A stretch of 64,000 nt of DNA from Leifsonia aquatica (GTDB lineage Bacteria; Actinomycetota; Actinomycetes; Actinomycetales; Microbacteriaceae). The stretch spans positions 1,302,001 to 1,366,000 of the forward strand of contig NZ_JACHVP010000001.1 in the NCBI RefSeq assembly GCF_014190775.1. Reading direction: 5' to 3'. A program made the translations under genes and the position numbers. Positions 56,732 to 64,000 of this stretch are shown piece after piece. The notes beneath the pieces are model-generated. The model was not told where the DNA came from and did no database searches. It was given only the letters and a program-made list of their open reading frames with translations. Numbering within the stretch: position 1 is the first letter of the stretch; every line of letters begins with the position of its first letter.

Positions 56732-57535
56732 TCAGATACCGACGTGCTTCTGGTAGCGGATGATGCTCGAGAACTCCGCGACGTCGAGGCTCGCGCCGCC
56801 GACGAGCGCGCCGTCGACGTTCGGCTCGCGCATGAACGCGGCGATGTTGCTCGACTTCACCGATCCGCCGTAGAGGATGCGCGTCTTGGCCGCGACGTCC
56901 TCGCCGAGGAGCTCGACGATGACGGCGCGCAGCGCGGCCGCGACCTGCTCGGCCTGCTCGGGCGTCGCCGCCTGACCGGAGCCGATCGCCCACACGGGCT
57001 CGTACGCGATGACGAAGTCCGCCGCCGAGTCGACCTGCGCGAGGGCGGCACGGAGCTGCGCGACCGGCACGGCGCTGGCGCCGTGGACCTCGAGGTCCTC
57101 CGCGGTCTCGCCGACGCAGATGATCGGCGCGATGTTGTGCGCGATCGCCTGGGCCGTCTTGGCGGCGACCTGCTCGTCGGTCTCACCGTGGAGCGTGCGA
57201 CGCTCCGAGTGGCCGATGATGACGTAGCGGCACTCGAGCGCGGCGAGGAACGCCGCCGAGATCTCGCCGGTGTATGCACCGGAGACGTGCTCCGAGACGT
57301 CCTGGCCGCCGAAGGCGATCGGGAGCTTGTCGGCCGACACGAGGGTCTGCACGCTGCGCAGGTCGGTGAACGGCGGGAAGACCGCCGCCTCGACGGCGGA
57401 GAAGTCGTGGCCCGCATCCTTCAGGGTCCACGCGAGCTTCTGCACGACCGCGATCGCCTGGAGGTGGTCCAGGTTCATCTTCCAGTTGCCGGCGATGAGC
57501 GGGACGCGCCGCACCGAGGGGCTCACTGCTGCCAT
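56732..57535 (-). CDS. tpiA: Triosephosphate isomerase
   Basis: 267 residues. NWKMN carries Lys19, GHSERR holds the catalytic His, and [11 protein letters not shown] the catalytic Glu; [11 protein letters not shown] closes the phosphate site. N-terminus [10 protein letters not shown] is a little longer than usual. Overlaps pgk by 13 nt. Third gene of gap-pgk-tpiA-secG. Confidence 0.96.
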   Translation of the reverse strand: MAAVSPSVRRVPLIAGNWKMNLDHLQAIAVVQKLAWTLKDAGHDFSAVEAAVFPPFTDLRSVQTLVSADKLPIAFGGQDVSEHVSGAYTGEISAAFLAALECRYVIIGHSERRTLHGETDEQVAAKTAQAIAHNIAPIICVGETAEDLEVHGASAVPVAQLRAALAQVDSAADFVIAYEPVWAIGSGQAATPEQAEQVAAALRAVIVELLGEDVAAKTRILYGGSVKSSNIAAFMREPNVDGALVGGASLDVAEFSSIIRYQKHVGI

Positions 57536-58740
57536 CCGAGGACCTCCAGACCCGGGAGGCGCTTGCCCTCGAGGAACTCGAGGCTCGCTCCGCCGCCCGT
57601 AGAAATGTGACCGAACTGGTCATCCGAGAAGCCGAGCGCGCGGACCGCGGCGGCCGAGTCGCCGCCGCCGACGACGCCGAGGCCGTCGACCTCGGTCAGC
57701 GCCTGCGCGACGGCCTTGGTGCCGGCCGCGAACGGGGCCAGCTCGAACACACCCATGGGGCCGTTCCAGAAGACGGTGCGCGCACCGCGGACGTACTCCG
57801 AGAACAACTCAGCGGTCTCGGGACCGATGTCGAGTCCGAGACCGGAGGAACCCCAGTCGGTGTCCTCGATGCCGTCGATCGGGCGCACGACGTGCTCCGC
57901 GTCGGCGCCGAACTTCGAGGCGACGACCACGTCGCGCGGGAGCACGATCTCGACGCCGCGCTCCTTCGCCGTGGCGAGGTAGCCCTTCACGGTCTCGATC
58001 TGGTCGGCCTCGAGCAGGCTCGAGCCCACCTTGTGGCCGAGAGCCGCGAGGAAGGTGAAGAGCATCCCGCCGCCGATGAGGAGCGAGTCCACGCGCGGCA
58101 GGAGGTGACCGATCACGCCGAGCTTGTCGGAGACCTTCGAGCCGCCGAGCACGACCGCATACGGTCGCTCGGGGTTCTCGGTCAGCCGGTCGAGCACGTC
58201 GAGCTCCGTCGCGATGAGGAAGCCGGCGGCGCTCGGGAGGGCCTGGGCGAGCTCGTAGACGCTCGCCTGCTTGCGGTGCACGACGCCGAAACCGTCGGAG
58301 ACGAACGCGTCGCCGAAGGCGGCCAGCTTCGCAGCGAACGCCGAGCGCTCGCCCTCGTCCTTGCTGGTCTCCCCCGGGTTGAAGCGGAGGTTCTCGAGCA
58401 GGGCGACGTCGCCGTCGTTCAGACCGGCGACGGCGGCCTCGGCCCCGGCGCCGACGGTGTCCTGGGCGAAGGTCACCGGTGTGCCCAGCAGCTCGCTGAG
58501 CCGCTGGGCAACCGGTGCCAGGCTGTACTTCGCGTCGGGAGCCCCTTCAGGGCGCCCGAGGTGGGAGATGACGACCACCTTCGCGCCCTGATTGATCAGG
58601 GCGTTCAGGGTGGGAATCGACGCTCGCACACGGCCGTCGTCCGTGATCGAGCCGTCCTTCAGAGGGACGTTCAGATCACAGCGGACGACGACGCGCTTGC
58701 CGGCGAGCGAACCGAGTGAATCAAGGGTGCGGAGCGTCAC
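57523..58740 (-). CDS. pgk: Phosphoglycerate kinase
   Basis: 405 residues. [36 protein letters not shown], and the C-domain nucleotide site [14 protein letters not shown] and GGGDSAAAV are intact. Starts 15 nt after gap and ends in a 13-nt overlap with tpiA. Confidence 0.97.
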   Translation of the reverse strand: MTLRTLDSLGSLAGKRVVVRCDLNVPLKDGSITDDGRVRASIPTLNALINQGAKVVVISHLGRPEGAPDAKYSLAPVAQRLSELLGTPVTFAQDTVGAGAEAAVAGLNDGDVALLENLRFNPGETSKDEGERSAFAAKLAAFGDAFVSDGFGVVHRKQASVYELAQALPSAAGFLIATELDVLDRLTENPERPYAVVLGGSKVSDKLGVIGHLLPRVDSLLIGGGMLFTFLAALGHKVGSSLLEADQIETVKGYLATAKERGVEIVLPRDVVVASKFGADAEHVVRPIDGIEDTDWGSSGLGLDIGPETAELFSEYVRGARTVFWNGPMGVFELAPFAAGTKAVAQALTEVDGLGVVGGGDSAAAVRALGFSDDQFGHISTGGGASLEFLEGKRLPGLEVLGWQQ

Positions 58741-58755
58741 GTCGGTTCCCTGGGG

Positions 58756-59772
<1,017 letters not shown>

Positions 59773-59823
59773 TTACTTGATGGGCGCCCGACGGCGCTGA
59801 TGTGGGTGGGTGAAGCGGACGGC

Positions 59824-59854
59824 GGCGTCCCGGGAGGTGTCCTCCCGGGACGCC
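59824..59854 (-). terminator. Terminator between sodA and gap
   Basis: Perfect 14-bp stem (GGCGTCCCGGGAGG / CCTCCCGGGACGCC) with a TGT loop, 9 nt after the sodA stop. Confidence 0.88.
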
Positions 59855-59862
59855 TCGCCTGA

Positions 59863-60489
59863 TTAAGACAGTAGCAGCAGGCCCGAGGTCTTTTCGCGCG
59901 CCTTCACGAAGCGCTCCTGGACGTCGGCCCAGTTGGTGATGTTCCAGAACGCCTTGACGTAGTCGGCCTTGACGTTGACGTAGTCGAGGTAGAACGCGTG
60001 CTCCCACATGTCGAGCAGGAGGAGCGGCACGGTCGCCGCGGCGAGGTTGCCCTGGTGGTCGTAGAGCTGCTCGATGATGAGCTTCTGACCGAGCGAGTCC
60101 CAGGCGAGGATCGACCAGCCGGAGCCCTGGATGCCGAGCGCCGACGCGGTGAAGTGGGCGCGGAACTTGTCGAAGGAGCCGAAGAACTCGTCGATCGCGG
60201 AGGCGAGCTCCCCGGTCGGCTTGTCACCGCCGTCCGGAGACAGGTTGTTCCAGAACACCGTGTGGTTGACGTGTCCGGCCAGGTTGAACGCGAGGTCCTT
60301 CTGGAGCTTGTTCACGTTGCCCAGGTCGTCCGCGTCGCGGGCCTCGGCCAGCTTGACGAGGGCGGTGTTCGCACCGTCGACGTACGCCTTGTGGTGCTTG
60401 TCGTGGTGCAGCTCCATGATCCGACCGCTGATGTTCGGTTCCAGCGCCGAGTAGTCGTACGGAAGGTCTGCGAGCGTGTAGTCAGCCAT
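59863..60489 (-). CDS. sodA: Superoxide dismutase (Mn/Fe)
   Basis: 208 residues. Metal ligands His28, His76, Asp160 and His164 ([11 protein letters not shown]) are in place; QGSGW and GGDKPTG favour the Mn-type or cambialistic group. No signal peptide, so it acts in the cytoplasm. TAGACT -10 at the complement of 60550-60555 with a leader of about 55 nt; GAGGAG before ATG. Its own terminator separates it from gap although it lies inside the whiA-gap order. Confidence 0.95.
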   Translation of the reverse strand: MADYTLADLPYDYSALEPNISGRIMELHHDKHHKAYVDGANTALVKLAEARDADDLGNVNKLQKDLAFNLAGHVNHTVFWNNLSPDGGDKPTGELASAIDEFFGSFDKFRAHFTASALGIQGSGWSILAWDSLGQKLIIEQLYDHQGNLAAATVPLLLLDMWEHAFYLDYVNVKADYVKAFWNITNWADVQERFVKAREKTSGLLLLS

Positions 60490-60614
60490 TACTCATCTCC
60501 TCAGGTGTGTCCCGGCGCGAATGATCCGCCGGGAGCGGGCGACTTTTCCAGTCTAGTGACGGCAACCCCGGCGGCGTCCGGATGCTTCCCGGTCTACGCC
60601 GTACGCCACGGAAC

Positions 60615-61595
60615 CTACACCTCGTCGAGGTCCGCCGGGAGGTTCGCGTCGGTTCCGGGGATGCCGAGGTCGGAGGCGCGCTTGTCCGCCATCGCCAGGA
60701 GGCGGCGGATGCGGCCGGCGACGGCGTCCTTCGTCATGGGCGGGTCGGCGTGGTGGCCGAGCTCGTCGAGGCTCGCGTCGCGCTGCGAGAGGCGCAGCTC
60801 GCCGGCGTAGCGCAGGTGCTCGGGCACGTCGTCGCCGAGGATCTCGAGCGCGCGCTCGACGCGGGCGCAGGCGGCGACGGCGGCCTGTGCGGACCGGCGC
60901 AGGTTCGCGTCGTCGAAGTTCACCAGGCGGTTCGCGGTCGCCCGCACCTCCCGGCGCTGCCGCAGCTCCTCCCAGTTGGCGACGGTCTGGGCCGCACCCA
61001 TCTGGACGAGCATGGCGCTGATGGCCTCGCCGTCGCGGATGACGACGCGGTGCACGCCCCGGACCTCGCGGGCCTTGGCGGCCACGCCGAGCCGGCCGGC
61101 GGCGCCGACGAGTGCCATCGCGGCCTCGTTGCCGGGGCAGGTCACCTCGAGGGCGGCCGAGCGTCCCGGGTCGGTGAGCGAGCCGTGCGCGAGGAACGCC
61201 CCGCGCCAGACGGCCGCGAGCTCGTCGCGCGAGCCGGTGGTGAGACGGTTCGGGAGACCGCGGATCGGCCGGCGGCGGGCGTCGAGCAGTCCCGTCTGGC
61301 GGGCGAGCGTCTCGCCGCCGTCGAGCACGCGGACCAGGTACTGCGGGCTCCGGCGGATGCCGGACGCCGAGATGACGGATCCTTCACTGCGAACGCCGTA
61401 CAGCTCCGCGAGGTCCTTCCGCACGCGCGTGGCGAGCTCCGGGGTGTCGAGCTCGCTCTCCACCGCGATGCGGCCGCCGATGAGGTGCAGCCCCCCGGAG
61501 AAGCGGAGGATGGTGGCGAGCTCGGCGGCGCGGACGGTCGTCTTGCTGACCTGCACCTTCGTGAGCTCGTCCTTGACGTCGGCAGTGAGAGCCAA
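60615..61595 (-). CDS. whiA: WhiA, sporulation/division transcription regulator
   Basis: 326 residues. LAGLIDADG-like N-terminal domain ([20 protein letters not shown] ... [25 protein letters not shown]) and C-terminal HTH ([34 protein letters not shown]). In Streptomyces it controls sporulation; in non-sporulating actinobacteria it affects division. The TTG start ([11 protein letters not shown]) is preferred: TTAGGA lies 6 nt upstream and the product equals the family's usual length (about 326). Follows rapZ by 58 nt; yvcK is absent. Confidence 0.93.
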   Translation of the reverse strand: MALTADVKDELTKVQVSKTTVRAAELATILRFSGGLHLIGGRIAVESELDTPELATRVRKDLAELYGVRSEGSVISASGIRRSPQYLVRVLDGGETLARQTGLLDARRRPIRGLPNRLTTGSRDELAAVWRGAFLAHGSLTDPGRSAALEVTCPGNEAAMALVGAAGRLGVAAKAREVRGVHRVVIRDGEAISAMLVQMGAAQTVANWEELRQRREVRATANRLVNFDDANLRRSAQAAVAACARVERALEILGDDVPEHLRYAGELRLSQRDASLDELGHHADPPMTKDAVAGRIRRLLAMADKRASDLGIPGTDANLPADLDEV

Positions 61596-61653
61596 TCGGA
61601 TTCCTAACTGTTGAGCGACGGCGTGGATGGCGCCGTGAAGCGGTCGACCGGCG

Positions 61654-62529
61654 TCATTCACGGCCGAGGTCGCGGTGTTTGGTGTTCACCGCGAGACCCG
61701 GGAAATTGCGCAACCGTGCCGCGAGCTCTTCCGCAATCGCGACGGACCGGTGCTTCCCTCCCGTGCAGCCTATCGCGATCGTGGCGTGTCGTTTGTTCTC
61801 ACGCTGGTAACCCTCGAAGATCGGGCGGAGCGCGGTGACGTAGGCGGAGATGAATTCTTCCGCGCCGTTCTGGGCGAGGACGTAGTCGCTGACGACCTCG
61901 TCGAGGCCCGTGTGCGGGCGCAGGTCCGGGATCCAGAACGGGTTCGGGAGGAACCGCGCGTCGGCGACGAGGTCGGCGTCCGGCGGCAGGCCGTACTTGA
62001 AGCCGAAGCTCAGGACCGTGACCTGGACGCCGGCCGTCCCTTCGGCGGCGAACGTCTCGGTGATGTTCATCGCCAGCTGGTGGATGTTGAGGTCGGAGGT
62101 GTCGACGATCAGGTCGCTCGCCTCGCGGATCTCGCGCAGTCGCGCGCGCTCGGCGCCGATGCCGTCGAGGATCGTGCCGTTGCCCTGGAGGGGGTGCGGT
62201 CGCCGCACCTGCTCGAAGCGGCGCACGAGCACCGCGTCGGCGGCCTCCAGGAACAGCACGCGCACCTTGGTGCCCTCGCGCAGGCTCTGGATCATCTCGC
62301 GCAGGTCGACGAAGAAGTTGCGGCCGCGCACATCCACCACCGCCGCGATGCGCGGAAGGCCGGATTCGGCGCGGTTCGCCAGCTCGATCAGGGGCCGCAG
62401 CATCTGCGGCGGGAGGTTGTCGACCACGTACCAATCGAGGTCTTCGAGCGCGTTGGCGACCGTCGAACGGCCCGCCCCCGACATGCCCGTGACGATCAGC
62501 ACTTCCTGCTGCGCGGTGTCGGTGGCCAC
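61654..62529 (-). CDS. rapZ: RapZ, RNase adapter / nucleotide-binding protein (YvcJ)
   Basis: 291 residues. Walker A-like [17 protein letters not shown] at 15-31, conserved [21 protein letters not shown] and the C-terminal [17 protein letters not shown]. In E. coli RapZ controls glmS sRNA turnover; in Gram-positives YvcJ is a GTPase/ATPase of less clear role. GTG with GGAG. TAGGCT -10 at the complement of 62561-62566 within the end of the upstream gene. Next to whiA as usual. Confidence 0.93.
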   Translation of the reverse strand: MATDTAQQEVLIVTGMSGAGRSTVANALEDLDWYVVDNLPPQMLRPLIELANRAESGLPRIAAVVDVRGRNFFVDLREMIQSLREGTKVRVLFLEAADAVLVRRFEQVRRPHPLQGNGTILDGIGAERARLREIREASDLIVDTSDLNIHQLAMNITETFAAEGTAGVQVTVLSFGFKYGLPPDADLVADARFLPNPFWIPDLRPHTGLDEVVSDYVLAQNGAEEFISAYVTALRPIFEGYQRENKRHATIAIGCTGGKHRSVAIAEELAARLRNFPGLAVNTKHRDLGRE

Positions 62530-62563
62530 CTGTTCTCCTCCTTGCGATGCGTGTCCGCCCAGC

Positions 62564-63874
62564 CTACCGAGTGACGGCGCCCGGCATGTCCGAACTCCGC
62601 AGAATCCGCAGCGCCAGGAACGCCAGGCCGGCCGCGGCCACCCAGGAGGCGATGGAGGCACCCGCGAGGAGCACCAGGAGCACGCCGCCCGCACCGGCCG
62701 TGGCGGAGAGGAGCGCACGCGGAGATGCGCTCGGCGACGTCGACGGCGTCGCCGGGCGACCGGTCTCGAAGTGGCCCGCGACGGCCACCACGCCGGCGAC
62801 CGCGATCAGCACGATCACGAGCCAGGCGGGCCGTGCGAGCCACCACGCGCCGCTCAGCGGCCGCGGCAGCTCGGCACCGGAGACGAGGAGCGCGCCGGCG
62901 AGGACGATCAGCACCGGCATGTGCCAGAGGTAGACGGTCATGGCGCGGGCGGAGACCCATCCCACCGCACGCTCGACGAGCGGGAGCCCGGCGACCGCTC
63001 GCAACGTAGGCGCGACCAGGCGGAAGACCGCGAGCTGTACGAGCGCCAGCAGGAGGAGCGCCGTGGTCGGCGGGTTGAGGTTGGCGAGCATGTCGAACGA
63101 CCAGACTCCCGTCGAGCAGAGCAGCGCCAGCGCTCCCGCCGCCGCCACGGCGCCCGCGCCGAGCGTCCGGCGCCCGACACCGTCGAGCCGGCCGGAGGCG
63201 AGCCAGAACCCGAGCTGCTGAACGGCCAGCCAGACGAAGAGCAGGTTCGCGAAGCCGATCGCCGTCACGCCGGTCGATCCCCGGAGGACGTCGATCGCGA
63301 TCGCGATCGCGGCGGGGAGCACCAGCCCGAGGAGGGGCGCGCGACGATGGAGCGCGACCAGCGGCGGCACGGCCGCCGTGCAGAGCACGTAGACGCCGAG
63401 GAACCAGAGCGGCTGGCTCATCCGGAACCCGGCCACGGCGACGAGGGACCCGGGGACGCCCGCGAGCGAGAGCACGCTCAGCATCACCGCGACCGCGACG
63501 AGCGCCGCGGCTGCAGGTGCGAACAGGCGGCGCATCCGCCCCGCCAGGTAGTCGCCATAGCCGGCACCGCGCTCGCGCATCCGCTCCCATTGGGTGTGCG
63601 CGGAGAATCCGCCGAGCAGGAAGAAGAGCGGCATGACCTGGACCACCCAGCTGAGGGCCGTGAACCCGGGCCATCCCTCCATCGCGTTCTCGAGGACAGG
63701 GCCGCTCGCTCCGACGCTCACACCGACCATCAGAGCGTGCAGCAGGACGACGACCACCAGGCAGACAGCGCGGGCGATGTCCACCGCGGGGTCGCGCCGG
63801 GCGGCTGTGCGCGTGACGGATCGCGCCGTGGAGGCGGTGCGCGGCGCTCGGCTGCTGACGAGGGACAGGGACAT
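62564..63874 (-). CDS. Membrane acyltransferase (OafA/AT3 type)
   Basis: 436 residues with about ten hydrophobic segments. AT3 markers: [18 protein letters not shown] (the R/H at start), [40 protein letters not shown], and [12 protein letters not shown] (His near the end). Transfers acetyl or acyl groups to a cell-surface sugar or lipid. Starts with AAGGAG. It stands where uvrC is often found upstream of rapZ; the transfer substrate is unknown. Confidence 0.85.
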   Translation of the reverse strand: MSLSLVSSRAPRTASTARSVTRTAARRDPAVDIARAVCLVVVVLLHALMVGVSVGASGPVLENAMEGWPGFTALSWVVQVMPLFFLLGGFSAHTQWERMRERGAGYGDYLAGRMRRLFAPAAAALVAVAVMLSVLSLAGVPGSLVAVAGFRMSQPLWFLGVYVLCTAAVPPLVALHRRAPLLGLVLPAAIAIAIDVLRGSTGVTAIGFANLLFVWLAVQQLGFWLASGRLDGVGRRTLGAGAVAAAGALALLCSTGVWSFDMLANLNPPTTALLLLALVQLAVFRLVAPTLRAVAGLPLVERAVGWVSARAMTVYLWHMPVLIVLAGALLVSGAELPRPLSGAWWLARPAWLVIVLIAVAGVVAVAGHFETGRPATPSTSPSASPRALLSATAGAGGVLLVLLAGASIASWVAAAGLAFLALRILRSSDMPGAVTR

Positions 63875-63958
63875 CGTGGCTCCTTCCGTGCGGCCCGGCG
63901 GGCCGACGGTCAGAGCGTCTCAACGGGGTTCCGGCGGCCGCGTCACCCCCGAGAGCCA

Positions 63959-63990
63959 ACAGAGCCCCCTACCGGAGTAGGGGGCTCTGT
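63959..63990. terminator. Terminator hairpin at right edge
   Basis: A 14-bp stem (ACAGAGCCCCCTAC with its complement) and a CGGA loop. Upstream of the acyltransferase start; probably ends a gene right of the window. Confidence 0.75.
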
Positions 63991-64000
63991 TCGACTCAGG

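Overview
The window is very GC-rich DNA with dense, short-spaced, mostly leaderless or strongly Shine-Dalgarno-led genes. Its content (Pup-proteasome-linked PafBC, PAC2, RbpA, WhiA, OpcA, DnaE2/ImuA'/ImuB, TTG/GTG starts) is actinobacterial, and the gene order and protein style suggest a member of the Microbacteriaceae, most likely Leifsonia-like. This is chromosomal core sequence. No prophage, CRISPR array or intact transposase was seen.

Layout. 1-7.2 kb: PafC (cut by the window edge) and PafB, an FKBP lipoprotein, tRNA m1A58 methyltransferase, a HAD hydrolase, a PAC2 protein, undecaprenyl-PP phosphatase and an M20 peptidase. 7.4-11.2 kb: tRNA-Leu(GAG), a cation efflux protein, a WYL regulator, a ferritin-like/VIT protein and a DUF1707 protein. 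11.25-12.0 kb: a small accessory patch, an internally duplicated HTH gene bracketed by inverted IS481-like end repeats. 12.0-19.0 kb: a DNA-damage block with two perfect LexA boxes, DUF6504, DUF3097, and the mutasome imuA'-imuB-dnaE2. 19-31 kb: NADP-glutamate dehydrogenase, a DEAH helicase, SGNH hydrolase, D,D-carboxypeptidase, SpoU methylase, sirtuin, a phosphatase, a glycosyltransferase/hydrolase pair and trehalose synthase behind a LacI-type operator. 31-38.8 kb: exonuclease, L31 type B, orphan ABC ATPase, divergent glgA/glgC with serB, a structured intergenic repeat, FabG, and a DUF3099-SURF1 operon. 38.8-47.4 kb: ABC-F protein, the suf Fe-S operon, and ctaA and ctaB for heme A. 47.5-55.9 kb: the tkt-tal-pgi-zwf-opcA-pgl operon. 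56-64 kb: rbpA, secG, tpiA, pgk, gap, sodA, whiA, rapZ and a membrane acyltransferase.

How the genes work together. The pentose-phosphate operon supplies NADPH and the gap-pgk-tpiA operon completes lower glycolysis. An identical 19-bp GlnR-like box (GTAAC-N6-GAAAC) sits directly upstream of the -10 of both gdhA and tkt, suggesting that nitrogen control links the NADPH-consuming glutamate dehydrogenase to the NADPH-producing pathway. The suf operon, SodA, SURF1, CtaA and CtaB serve Fe-S, oxygen and cytochrome oxidase needs. PafBC and LexA would be two parallel damage-response controls in the same region.

The most notable signals are the shared GlnR-like box, the IS-flanked double-HTH gene, the SOS block with an apparent TOPRIM-like DUF3097 protein, a window-wide leaderless promoter pattern, two copies of a 24-bp palindromic repeat, and an SD/anti-SD-rich multi-hairpin between serB and fabG.
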